Source: Streptomyces tubercidicus (GTDB lineage: Bacteria; Actinomycetota; Actinomycetes; Streptomycetales; Streptomycetaceae). From it: a DNA stretch of 64,000 nt. The stretch covers positions 2,542,001 through 2,606,000 of the forward strand of contig NZ_CP114205.1 in NCBI RefSeq assembly GCF_027497495.1, given 5' to 3'. A program made the translations under genes and the position numbers. The notes under the pieces are model-generated. The model searched no databases. It worked only from the letters and a program-made list of their open reading frames with translations, and was not told the origin of the DNA. This document shows positions 25,063 to 33,152 of this stretch, piece by piece (positions within the stretch are counted from its first letter, which is position 1; each line of letters opens with the position of its first letter).

Positions 25063-26555
25063 CCAGCCCTCAGCAGCCGCAGCCCCAGCCGCAGCCTGAG
25101 CGCGGATCCCACGACACCGGCGCACACGAGCAGCCGATGCCGGCCGCGCCGCCGATGCCGCCCGCTGCACCGCACCCCCCGCAGGGGCAGCCGCCGCAGA
25201 TGCCGCCCGCCCAGGAGCAGCCCGGCCAGCAGCAGTCGGGTCAGCAGCAGCCCGCACCGGAGCAGCCCGCGCCTGCCAGGGAACCCGGCACGATGACGCT
25301 GCAGGCCCAGTCCGCGCCCCAGCAGCCCGCGCCCGCCAAGGAAGCGGGCACGATGATGCTCCAGGCCCAGGGGCAGGGCCCGGCGCCCGCCCAGGGGCAA
25401 GCGCCTCAGGGGCAGGCGCCTCAGGGCCAGGACCAGAACGGGCAGGCACCCGCCCAGCAGCCCCAGGGCCCGGCCCCCGCTCAGCCGTCCCCGGGCAGGG
25501 GAGCCGGCACGATGATGCTCCAGGCACAGCAGCAGCACCCCGAGCCGCGGCCGCTCGCGGCGCACGGGCCGGGCAAGGACGCGGGGACGATGATGCTCCA
25601 GGGGCCGCCCCAGGCCCCGGCCCCGGCGCCGGCCCAGCCCCAGGCACCAGCACCGGCACCGGCACAGCCCCAGGCAGCGGCACCAGCACCGGCTCAGCCC
25701 CAGGCCCCGCAGCCGCCGGCCCCGCCGCACCCCCAACAGGCCTACGCCGGCGCGGGCGGCTATGTCTCGTCCATCCCGATGCGCCCCACCCACCTCGGCA
25801 ATGCGCTGCTCTCCGAGTGGATCAAGATCCGCTCGGTGCGCTCGACGATGTGGACGCTGGGCGTGATGATCGTCCTGATCGTGGGCATCGGCCTGCTGGC
25901 GGCCGCGCTCATCGCCGGGCACAGCGATTCGCTCGGCCCCGACTCGGCGCTGAGCTTCGGCACCTTCGGCATGATGATGGGCCTGTTCCCGCTGATCACG
26001 CTGGGCGTGCTGGTGATCTCCTCCGAGTACAGCACCGGCATGATCCGCACCACCCTCACGGCGTGCCCGGCCCGCGGCCGGATCCTGACCGCCAAGGCGA
26101 TCGTCTTCTTCGCCCTGAGCTTCGTCATCACCCTGGTGTGCACGACCGTGGTGGCCATCGCGCAGAACGCGATGCTCGGCGACATGGCCGAGAGCACGCC
26201 GACCGGCGCGGAATGGCTCAAGGCCACGGTGGGCGTCAGCCTCTTCGCCGCCATGATCGGTCTGCTCTCGCTGGCCGTCGGCGCCCTGCTGCGCCACTCC
26301 GCGGGCGGGATCACCCTGATGACCGGCGTCTATCTGCTGCCGCTGGTGCTGGCGATCTTCATGCAGGCGGACAGCCTCAAGGACATCCAGACCTGGCTGC
26401 TGGAGTACGCGCTCCCCAGCCAGCTCAACGCGATGTACGACGCCGGCCTCACCAGCTCCGGCCCGTCCGGCTGGGAGCCCCTCTGGATCGTCACGGGCCT
26501 GGCGGCCGTCGCCCTCGGGTCCGCGTACGCGGTCATCAACAAGCGCGACGTCTAG
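25059..26555 (+). CDS. ABC-2 permease with long Pro/Gln-rich N-terminus (second pair)
   Basis: Residues 1 to about 245 of this 498-residue protein are disordered and Pro/Gln/Ala-rich; the ABC-2 permease domain (starting THLGNALLSEWIKIRSVRST) fills residues 245-498 with six membrane segments and matches the permease at 22640. The disordered part contains four copies of a short motif, GTMTLQ at 77-82 and GTMMLQ at 97-102, 150-155 and 176-181, and a decapeptide tandem repeat (APAPAPAQPQ) at about 187-217. The N-terminus is cytoplasmic by homology. It begins with an ATG overlapping the ATPase stop. Confidence 0.85.
   Translation: MTSPQQPQPQPQPERGSHDTGAHEQPMPAAPPMPPAAPHPPQGQPPQMPPAQEQPGQQQSGQQQPAPEQPAPAREPGTMTLQAQSAPQQPAPAKEAGTMMLQAQGQGPAPAQGQAPQGQAPQGQDQNGQAPAQQPQGPAPAQPSPGRGAGTMMLQAQQQHPEPRPLAAHGPGKDAGTMMLQGPPQAPAPAPAQPQAPAPAPAQPQAAAPAPAQPQAPQPPAPPHPQQAYAGAGGYVSSIPMRPTHLGNALLSEWIKIRSVRSTMWTLGVMIVLIVGIGLLAAALIAGHSDSLGPDSALSFGTFGMMMGLFPLITLGVLVISSEYSTGMIRTTLTACPARGRILTAKAIVFFALSFVITLVCTTVVAIAQNAMLGDMAESTPTGAEWLKATVGVSLFAAMIGLLSLAVGALLRHSAGGITLMTGVYLLPLVLAIFMQADSLKDIQTWLLEYALPSQLNAMYDAGLTSSGPSGWEPLWIVTGLAAVALGSAYAVINKRDV
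25611..25710. repeat. 30-bp tandem repeat encoding APAPAPAQPQ units
   Basis: Three imperfect copies of a 30-bp unit encode a Pro/Ala/Gln decapeptide in the disordered N-terminal part of the second ABC permease. Such in-frame tandem repeats expand and contract easily. Confidence 0.65.
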
Positions 26556-26563
26556 GTCAACAG

Positions 26564-26578
26564 CCCGCTAGTAGCGGG
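26564..26578. terminator. Small convergent hairpin
   Basis: CCCGCT-AGT-AGCGGG lies between the convergent permease and zinc-motif protein genes and includes the latter's TAG stop. The stem is only 6 bp, so termination is likely weak. Confidence 0.4.
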
Positions 26579-26885
26579 GGGCATTCCGGGACCGCTGGAG
26601 CCGTGCGCTCCGGCGGTCCCGTGCGTTCCAGCACGCCTTGTGCCAGTGGCGGCGGTCGTCGACATCGCCGTGCTGCGGCCAGGCGACGACATGCGGCACC
26701 CCGGGCGGGATCTCCTGGTCGCAGCCGGGGCAGCGGTAGTGCTTGGCCGCGCCGCCGCCCCCGACCAGCCGGACGACCCAGTCCTCGCCGCGCCACTCCT
26801 CGGTACGTTCCAGGCCGTAGCGGTCACCGCCCGTACGGTCGATGGGCTTCGCACCGCCGTGCTGGCGGTTTCGACGCGGGGACAC
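26568..26885 (-). CDS. Small conserved protein with Cys/His zinc-binding pattern
   Basis: The 105-residue product has an Arg-rich N-terminus (RRNRQHGGAKPIDRTGG), then EEWRGEDWVVRLVGGGGAAK and a metal-site-like segment: CPGC at about 51-54, His in GVPHVVAW, and HWHKACW at about 81-87. That spacing resembles a treble-clef zinc knuckle. It ends in a basic tail (ARDRRSARLQRSRNAPRY). Nucleic-acid binding is plausible but unproven. The GTG at 26885 has GAGG at 7 nt. It converges on the ABC permease gene. Confidence 0.7.
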   Translation of the reverse strand: MSPRRNRQHGGAKPIDRTGGDRYGLERTEEWRGEDWVVRLVGGGGAAKHYRCPGCDQEIPPGVPHVVAWPQHGDVDDRRHWHKACWNARDRRSARLQRSRNAPRY

Positions 26886-27071
26886 AGAGCACCTCGGAGA
26901 GTCACGGGATCACGGGCTGTCACCAGCGTACGCGGCGCGGTCACGGCCGAACGACCCTCGGCAGGATTCTGCGATCATCGGGAAATTTGGCGTCAGGCCG
27001 TGCCCTTGGCACGTGTCACACGTTGTTGCCTGTAAGGGGGAGTCGCGTCGGCTGCGAGGAGGCAGAGAGCG

Positions 27072-28115
27072 ATGCGCGTTGGGGCTTTCATCCTGGCCGC
27101 TCAATTCCCGGGTCAGGGACAGGGGGAAGCACTGCACCGCGCGGTGCGCTCCGCGGAGATCGCGGAGGAGGCCGGACTCAACGATGTCTGGCTCGCGGAA
27201 CACCACTTCGTACCGTACGGCGTCTGCCCGAATGCGGTGACGCTGGCCGCGCTGCTCCTGGGACGGACCCGCCGGATCGGGGTCGGGACGGCGGTGAGCG
27301 TGCTGCCGACCCAGCATCCGGTGGCGCTCGGTGAGCAGGCGGCGCTGCTGCATCTCACCTCCGACGGCCGGTTCACCCTCGGTGTCGGCCGGGGCGGACC
27401 CTGGGTCGATCTGGAGGTGTTCGGCGCCGGGCTCGCCGCGTACGACCACGGCTTCCCGGAGTCACTCGATCTGCTGATGCGCTGGCTGCGGGAGCCCCGG
27501 GTCGGCGCGCAGGGTGAGCGCTATGCGTTCCGGGAGGTGGCGGTGGTGCCCCGGCCGGCCGAGGCACTGACCGATCCGGACGGATCCGCTCCGCCGGGCC
27601 CGCCCGTAGTGGTGGCCTGCACCTCCGCCGCGTCGGTCCGTACGGCCGCGGAGCGCGGGCTCCCGATGCTGCTGGGGATGCACTGCGGCGACGAGGAGAA
27701 GGCGGAGATGGTCGCGCTGTGGCGGTCGGCCGCGCTGGCGGCCGGCCGGGACGGCGACGAGGTGGCCGCGGCGGAGCATGTCTCGGCGGGCGTGGTGCAG
27801 ATCGCCGACGCCCGTGAGGCAGCGGCGGAGACCCTCCTGAAGGCGATGCCCGGCTGGCTGCAGCAGGGTCTGGGCGCGCATGTGACGGTCGACGGCCGCT
27901 ATCGCGCGATGCGTGACCCGCTGGCCTATACGGAGCTGCTGTGCGGGCTGCACCCCGTCGGCCCGCCGCAGCTGTGCGCCGACCGGCTGGCGGCGACCTC
28001 GGAGCGTACGGGCATCACGCGGTTCGCGCTGCTCGTCGAGGGCTCCGGCGACCTCGCGGCGACGGAGGAGAACGTGCGCCGGCTGGGCACGGAGGTCCTG
28101 CCGCAGCTGGGGTGA
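27072..28115 (+). CDS. LLM-class flavin-dependent oxidoreductase
   Basis: This 347-residue protein has the bacterial luciferase-like TIM barrel: MRVGAFILAAQFPGQGQGEA at the first strand, GLNDVWLAEHHFVPYGVCPN with the conserved EHH, TRRIGVGTAVSVLPTQHPVA, and FTLGVGRGGPWVDLEVFG. Such enzymes use FMN or F420 to oxidise varied substrates. Nothing in the neighbourhood indicates which. Length and motifs are normal. It converges on the SCO5389-type gene. Confidence 0.88.
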   Translation: MRVGAFILAAQFPGQGQGEALHRAVRSAEIAEEAGLNDVWLAEHHFVPYGVCPNAVTLAALLLGRTRRIGVGTAVSVLPTQHPVALGEQAALLHLTSDGRFTLGVGRGGPWVDLEVFGAGLAAYDHGFPESLDLLMRWLREPRVGAQGERYAFREVAVVPRPAEALTDPDGSAPPGPPVVVACTSAASVRTAAERGLPMLLGMHCGDEEKAEMVALWRSAALAAGRDGDEVAAAEHVSAGVVQIADAREAAAETLLKAMPGWLQQGLGAHVTVDGRYRAMRDPLAYTELLCGLHPVGPPQLCADRLAATSERTGITRFALLVEGSGDLAATEENVRRLGTEVLPQLG

Positions 28116-28268
28116 CCGGTCAAGGGTGTGGCGGCCGGTATGCGGGTGCCTGTCGGGCGGTGGTGCGGTGGCGCCGTACGGAGAAGTCGGTGGGCGATGG
28201 GTGGTGCTGCCGCTGGCGCACGGGCACGGTGCGGATCGCAACCGTGTGCGCAGCGGCAGCAACTCCGT

Positions 28269-28661
28269 TCAGCAGTCGCGGAGTTCGGGCGACTGGTTCA
28301 GCAGCTGGCCGCGGATGGACGTGAAGCGGGCCAGACGGTCGTCCACCGCCGGGTCGAGCGGGAAGACCGCGACCCGGTGGCAGTTCTGAAAAGCGAGCCG
28401 CACACCGAAGTGGCGCTCCAGCGAACCACGGATGGCGTCACTCGCCAGTGCGCGCAGCAACTGGCCGCGCGCCTGCTCGTCCGGCGGGGGCGTCTGATTG
28501 TCGGCGAACTCTCCGCCGTCCACCTTCAGCTGTGCCACCAGAGAGCTGATCATCCCCCATGCGAAGGGCAGGGAGGTCCGGACGCAGTCGACAAATGCGG
28601 CTTCGTCGACCTCGCCTCGCTCGGCCTGTTCGAGGAGGGCCGGTGAGACGTCGAGCGACAT
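28269..28661 (-). CDS. SCO5389-family protein
   Basis: The 130-residue product (MSLDVSPALLEQAERGEVDE, then FAWGMISSLVAQLKVDGGEF and RGSLERHFGVRLAFQNCHRV) belongs to the streptomycete family named after SCO5389, which as here is divergent from nucS. It is mostly helical, without signal peptide or membrane segment. The function is unknown. AGGAG precedes the ATG. The Asn-Thr-Pro-Pro-Pro linker (DNQTPPPDEQ) divides two helical halves. Confidence 0.8.
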   Translation of the reverse strand: MSLDVSPALLEQAERGEVDEAAFVDCVRTSLPFAWGMISSLVAQLKVDGGEFADNQTPPPDEQARGQLLRALASDAIRGSLERHFGVRLAFQNCHRVAVFPLDPAVDDRLARFTSIRGQLLNQSPELRDC

Positions 28662-28910
28662 GAGGTTCTCCTCTCGCGGCTCCGCCGGGACGGACGGGGC
28701 CTAGGGACGGGACAAGGGGCTTTGCGACGGAGCGTGTTCGCCTCACAACCCCCCGCTTCAACGGTATGCCGCGCAAGAGGCCCGCACCAGGAGATTGCAC
28801 ATACAACCGGCCATTGGCGAGCGCCTGGGGTGCGGGGATTTCCCCCGTAAAGACACCGTGATCCAGGGCGAATCGCGTTGGCGGCCCCTGGTCGAGTAGC
28901 GTGACGCCCC

Positions 28911-29573
28911 ATGCGTCTCGTCATCGCCCGCTGCTCCGTGGACTACGCGGGCCGGCTCACCGCCCATCTCCCTTCGGCCCCTCGCCTCATCCTGGTGAAG
29001 GCGGACGGCTCCGTCTCCATTCACGCGGACGACCGGGCCTACAAACCCCTCAACTGGATGTCGCCGCCCTGCACTCTCAAGGAGGGCGACGGTGAGGTCT
29101 GGACGGTGGAGAACAAGGGCGGCGAGAAGCTCATCATCACCCTTGAGGAGGTCATGCACGACTCCTCGCACGAGCTCGGCGTCGACCCCGGACTCATCAA
29201 GGACGGTGTGGAGGCCCACCTCCAGGAGCTCCTGGCGGACCGGATCGAAACCCTCGGTGAGGGATACTCGCTGATTCGGCGTGAATACCCCACTGCCATT
29301 GGCCCGGTGGATATCTTGTGCCGGGACGCCGATGGCCAGACCGTCGCCGTCGAGATCAAGCGGCGTGGTGAGATCGACGGTGTCGAGCAGCTCACCCGCT
29401 ACCTCGAACTCCTCAACCGTGACCCGCACTTGGCGCCGGTGAAGGGCATCTTCGCGGCGCAGGAGATCAAGCCGCAGGCGCGGGTGCTGGCCACCGACCG
29501 CGGTATCGGCTGTGTGGTGCTGGACTACGACGCCCTGCGCGGCATCGAGGACGACAAGCTCCGCCTGTTCTGA
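28911..29573 (+). CDS. nucS: NucS/EndoMS mismatch-specific endonuclease
   Basis: This 220-residue enzyme cuts both DNA strands at G-T, G-G and T-T mismatches and replaces MutSL repair in actinobacteria. The N-terminal half is the DNA-binding and dimerisation domain ([30 protein letters not shown]). The C-terminal half is a PD-(D/E)XK nuclease with Asp134 (GPVDILCRD) and Glu148-x-Lys150 (VAVEIKRRG). The last residues KLRLF fit a sliding-clamp binding motif. A TAGCGT element (28897-28902) 8 nt before the ATG and the absence of a Shine-Dalgarno sequence suggest a leaderless mRNA. Confidence 0.95.
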   Translation: MRLVIARCSVDYAGRLTAHLPSAPRLILVKADGSVSIHADDRAYKPLNWMSPPCTLKEGDGEVWTVENKGGEKLIITLEEVMHDSSHELGVDPGLIKDGVEAHLQELLADRIETLGEGYSLIRREYPTAIGPVDILCRDADGQTVAVEIKRRGEIDGVEQLTRYLELLNRDPHLAPVKGIFAAQEIKPQARVLATDRGIGCVVLDYDALRGIEDDKLRLF

Positions 29574-29596
29574 CCCCGTCGCCCCCAGGGGCGGCA

Positions 29597-29635
29597 CAGC
29601 GCAACGGCCCGGCAGTTGACCGGGCCGTTGCGCTG
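29597..29635. terminator. Bidirectional terminator between nucS and the ATPase gene
   Basis: A perfect 16-bp stem (29597-29612 with 29620-29635) with a 7-nt loop is followed on the + strand by TTTCG. It serves the convergent nucS and membrane ATPase genes. Confidence 0.9.
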
Positions 29636-29693
29636 TTTCGTGCCGCTGTTGTGTGCTGCGCTGTTCCGTGCCGCGCCGATGCTGCGGGGGCCG

Positions 29694-32306
29694 TCAGGAG
29701 ACCGGGGCGCTCTCGCTGCCGGAGGGGGCGGTGCCGGACGAGCCGGAGCCGGAGGTGCCGCTCGCGGAGGGGTTGCCCGTGGTGGTGCCGGAGACGGACT
29801 GCGAGGGGCTCTGGTCGGTCGGCTTGTCCGTCGGCTTGTCCGTCGGCTTCTCGGTGGGCGTCGGGTCCGTCGGATCGGGGTCGGTCGGCTCGTCCGTCGG
29901 CGTCGTCGGGTCGGTCGGCTCGTCCGTCGGCGGGTGCGTGGGGCGGGTCGGCCGGCTGGTGGGGGTGGTCGGCCGGCCGGTCGGGTCCGTCGGGTCGGTC
30001 GTCGGGTCCGCCGATCCGGTGGCGGGGTCGCTGGGCGAACCGCTGGGGGTGGTGGGCTGGCCGGCCGAGGGGGACGAGCTGGCCGACTGGCCGGGGGTGC
30101 CCGGCCGGGAGGTGCCGGGGCCGGTGGGCGGCAGGCCGGTGTCCGTGGCGGGCTGCTCGCCCGGCATCTCGGCGCCGCCGCCGTCGTCGTCCGTGGTCTG
30201 TTCCGTGCTGACCTTGTCGTTGTGCGAGTCCTCGCCGCCCGTCGCCCCGAGGGTGACGACGGTGCCGAGAACGGCCGCCAGCAGGGCACCGGCGCCCGCG
30301 GCGACGGCATTGCGCCGCGCCCCGCCGAACACCCGCCGGACGCCCTTACCGGCCCCGTCACCGCCCGCGGCGGTCGCTGCGGTTGCGGCCGGGATGTCCG
30401 TGGTGGTGGCGGTGGTCGTCGCGGCGCTCCGGGCCGCCAGCGTCGCCGCGGTCCGCTCGGCACGCGACGTGTCCAGCTTCCCGGTCGAGGCGGCGTCGAA
30501 CGGCGTGGCCGTGGTGTCCTTCGCGGCGCTCCGACGCGGCTTGGCAGCCGTGGCGGCCGTCGGCAGGGCCGTGGTGGCCGCGGCCGCCGCGTCGGCCCGC
30601 GTGCGGTCGGTGACCAGCGCCAGGGCGCGCCGGCCGGCCACCGCGCCATTGCGGTCGGAGAGCACCCCGCGCAGCCCGATGGACGCCTCCAGTTCGGCGC
30701 GCGCCCGGTCGGGGCTGCCGGTGCACAGCGCCAGGACGCCCAACTCGTGGTGGAAGTACGCCTCCTCGGCGACCTCACCGGCGAGCCGCGCGGCCTCCTG
30801 GCCGTGCCGCAGGCTGCGCTCCCAGGCGCTCCAGTGCAGTGCCGCGGCGAAGGCCGGGGCGGCCGTACGGGCCAGCAGCACGGCCGCGCTGGCGTGCCCG
30901 CTCTCCCGGCTGCCGGTCAGTACGCCCATCGCGGCCAGTGCCACATCGGATTCGGCGGCGGCCCGTTCGGGGGTCACCGAGGGGTGTCCGGCCCACCAGG
31001 CGTAGTGCTGGGCGACGGTGTGCGCCCGTGCGGCGGCGCCGTCCGCGTAGCCGGCCGCGGTCAGCTGGTCCTGGACGGTGGCGGCGAGCCGGTAGTGGCC
31101 GGCGGCCGGGGTGATCAGGCCGCAGGCCAGCAGCTCGCCGAGGGCGGCATCGGCGTGGGTGTCCTGGGTCAGGGCCGGCAGATGCGCCGGGTGCGGCAGT
31201 TCGCCGCCGAGCGCGACGGCGATACGCAGGGTCTCCCGGGCGGCCTCGGTCAGCCGTGCGGCGAGCAGCGGGGCGGGGGCGGCGGCCTCGCCGAGCGAGG
31301 GCAGCGACAGCTCCGGGTTCTCCTCGGCCCCGTCGGCCGGTTCGGCGGTGTCCTGTGCGTTCGCGGGGAAGAGGCCGTAGCCGTCATCGAGGGCGCCCGG
31401 CCCGGCCGACAGCCGGTCGTGCTGCCGGAGCAGGGCGGCGGCCTGCACGAACCGCAGCGGCAGGCCCTCGGACTCGAACCAGAGGTCGGCGGCCCAGGAC
31501 TCCTCGTCGTCGGTGAGCGGCCGGTCCACGGCGCGCTCCAGCAGCCGGCCGCAGGCGCCGCGGCCGATGCCGCCGAGGAAGATCTCTTCGAGGTGCGAGC
31601 CTGCGCTGGGGGCCGCGACGTCGGGGGTGGCGGCGATCAGGAAGGCGCACTCGGGGGTGGCGTCGAGCAGTTCGTCGAGCGCGGCGCCGCCGAATTCCAG
31701 GTCGTCCAGGACGACGATGGCGCCGATCTCGGCGACCCTGCGCAGCATGTCGGGCCGGTCGGGACGGTGCTGCGGGGCCCGGTAGACGGCGGCGAACAGC
31801 GCGTACAGCAGGTCGGTGGAGGTGCGGTGGTAGCCGGAGAGCCGGATGACGCCGTCGGGGGCGAGGTCGGCGCAGGCGGTGGCGACGGCGTCCAGCAGCC
31901 GGGTGCGGCCGGAGCCCGAGGGGCCGGTGACGCGGACGGAACGGCCGCGGGAGAGCAGCCGGACCACTCGTTCGGTGTCCTCGGTGCGCTCTTCGAGTGC
32001 GGTCTCGTGCGCGGCGGATCCGGACGGGGACGGCGGCTGCGGGGGTGCGGCGGCGCGGTCGGCGGCGGCACGTTCCTGCGCGTCGAGTCTGTCGGGGGCC
32101 GGGGGGCGCTCGCCGGGCGGGCAGGGCTCTATTTCGCTGCCGTCGACGGGGTTGACGGTGACGAGGTAGGGGCCCGACACGAGCCGGACGACGCGGGCCT
32201 GCCCGGTGGAGCCGCTCTGCGCGGCGCCGAACGCGGGGGCCGGTGGCACGGCCGGGCTGTCCTGCTCGCCGTACTCCTCAGGTCCCCGGTGAGTGTTCGG
32301 GTCCAT
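29694..32306 (-). CDS. Membrane-anchored STAND/AAA-like ATPase with Pro/Thr-rich outer tail
   Basis: The 870-residue product has an N-terminal beta-strand region (RVVRLVSGPYLVTVNPVDGS), then an ATPase domain with a P-loop-like VRVTGPSGSGRTRLLDAV and a Walker-B-like GAIVVLDDLEF. The P-loop Lys is Arg. Winged-helix and helical-repeat sequence follows, with one membrane segment at about 668-689 and an outer tail of about 180 residues with DPTDPT, PTDEPTD and KPTDKPTD repeats that probably spans the wall. The cytoplasmic part resembles regulatory ATPases of the AfsR/LuxR type without a DNA-binding domain. The arrangement implies envelope sensing; the partner is unknown. The STAS protein gene lies upstream on the same strand. 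Confidence 0.7.
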   Translation of the reverse strand: MDPNTHRGPEEYGEQDSPAVPPAPAFGAAQSGSTGQARVVRLVSGPYLVTVNPVDGSEIEPCPPGERPPAPDRLDAQERAAADRAAAPPQPPSPSGSAAHETALEERTEDTERVVRLLSRGRSVRVTGPSGSGRTRLLDAVATACADLAPDGVIRLSGYHRTSTDLLYALFAAVYRAPQHRPDRPDMLRRVAEIGAIVVLDDLEFGGAALDELLDATPECAFLIAATPDVAAPSAGSHLEEIFLGGIGRGACGRLLERAVDRPLTDDEESWAADLWFESEGLPLRFVQAAALLRQHDRLSAGPGALDDGYGLFPANAQDTAEPADGAEENPELSLPSLGEAAAPAPLLAARLTEAARETLRIAVALGGELPHPAHLPALTQDTHADAALGELLACGLITPAAGHYRLAATVQDQLTAAGYADGAAARAHTVAQHYAWWAGHPSVTPERAAAESDVALAAMGVLTGSRESGHASAAVLLARTAAPAFAAALHWSAWERSLRHGQEAARLAGEVAEEAYFHHELGVLALCTGSPDRARAELEASIGLRGVLSDRNGAVAGRRALALVTDRTRADAAAAATTALPTAATAAKPRRSAAKDTTATPFDAASTGKLDTSRAERTAATLAARSAATTTATTTDIPAATAATAAGGDGAGKGVRRVFGGARRNAVAAGAGALLAAVLGTVVTLGATGGEDSHNDKVSTEQTTDDDGGGAEMPGEQPATDTGLPPTGPGTSRPGTPGQSASSSPSAGQPTTPSGSPSDPATGSADPTTDPTDPTGRPTTPTSRPTRPTHPPTDEPTDPTTPTDEPTDPDPTDPTPTEKPTDKPTDKPTDQSPSQSVSGTTTGNPSASGTSGSGSSGTAPSGSESAPVS

Positions 32307-32681
32307 GCTGCAAGCTCCCAGACTTCGTTCCGCTCCGCCTCCGTCTCCGCCCGGCGTCCTCGGTCCAGGAGCGGAGCGGCGTGCCGACCGCGCTTCCGGC
32401 TGTCCGCACTCCCGGCTCCGGCAGCGCGGCCTCAGCCGTCGCGTCCGGTCCGGTTCCCGCCGCGGATGATGACATACGGGCGGGAACCGAACCTTAGACC
32501 TGGACGGCGGCGTGGTGCACCGGCGGGGGCGGGTCGTGACCGGAACTTCCGGGATTGCCCGCTATCGCACCGTTTACGACACTTCCGCCGCCCGGTTCTG
32601 CATTTTTCGGCACTCTTCGTCCTGCGATCCCGATAGCCCGCGGGCGACGGTGCGGCCGCCGGGCGGCGCACCGCCCTTGCC
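32307..32681. other. Intergenic region between STAS gene and membrane ATPase gene
   Basis: This 375-bp gap holds a hairpin (32648-32673) just after the STAS stop, a comparatively AT-rich patch around 32570-32620 that is a plausible promoter area, and no credible gene. GGGAG lies about 8 nt before the ATPase ATG. Confidence 0.5.
32648..32673 (-). terminator. Terminator of the STAS gene
   Basis: GGTGC-G-GCCGCC and GGCGGC-GCACC form a stem with one bulged base, 10 bp after the STAS stop in the leftward direction. Confidence 0.6.
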
Positions 32682-33005
32682 TCACACCCGGGGAACCGAT
32701 TCCGCTTCGATGCCGCCCTCGATCGCGAGGATGCGGTGCAGCCTGGTGGCGAGCAGCAGGCGCTGCATCTGGGGCGGCACTCCGCGCAGCACCAGCCTGC
32801 GGTTGACCCGGCCGGCGCGACGGTGCGCGCCCATGATCACGCCGAGGCCGGTGGCGTCCCAGGAATCCAGTTCGGTCAGGTTCAGCACGAGATCGCCCCG
32901 ACCGGAGTCGACGGCGGCGTGCAGGGCCGTACGGGCGTCCGCCGCGCTGCGGACGTCAAGGCGGCCCCCGACGACCAGCTCGGCGTGGTCGCCCCTGATG
33001 TGCAT
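32682..33005 (-). CDS. STAS-domain anti-sigma factor antagonist
   Basis: This 107-residue protein is a single STAS domain (GGRLDVRSAADARTALHAAV, LVLNLTELDSWDATGLGVIM). In SpoIIAA/RsbV relatives the phospho-acceptor is the second Ser of DSSGLG; here the sequence is DATGLG, with Thr52 at that place, so it could still be phosphorylated. It would bind and sequester an anti-sigma kinase, but no such kinase is in the window. GGGGAG lies 5 nt before the ATG. Functional connection with the membrane ATPase downstream is possible. Confidence 0.88.
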   Translation of the reverse strand: MHIRGDHAELVVGGRLDVRSAADARTALHAAVDSGRGDLVLNLTELDSWDATGLGVIMGAHRRAGRVNRRLVLRGVPPQMQRLLLATRLHRILAIEGGIEAESVPRV

Positions 33006-33152
33006 ATGCGCTCCCCGATGTCATGGGTGGTGATGCCTGGACGTCTACAGATCTGACTGCCTCTCGTGCGGCGAAGTTGCCGCCTGTAAGCGAACCGATA
33101 CCGAATTCACCCCACAGGGTGACGCCATCAGGCCGATGGGCCTGACGCGGCA

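Noticed and set aside
29616..32636. A 1006-codon frame on the plus strand opposite the membrane ATPase gene
   Set aside because: It is Gly/Arg-rich antisense sequence across the terminator and the Pro/Thr repeats. The minus-strand frame has clear domains.
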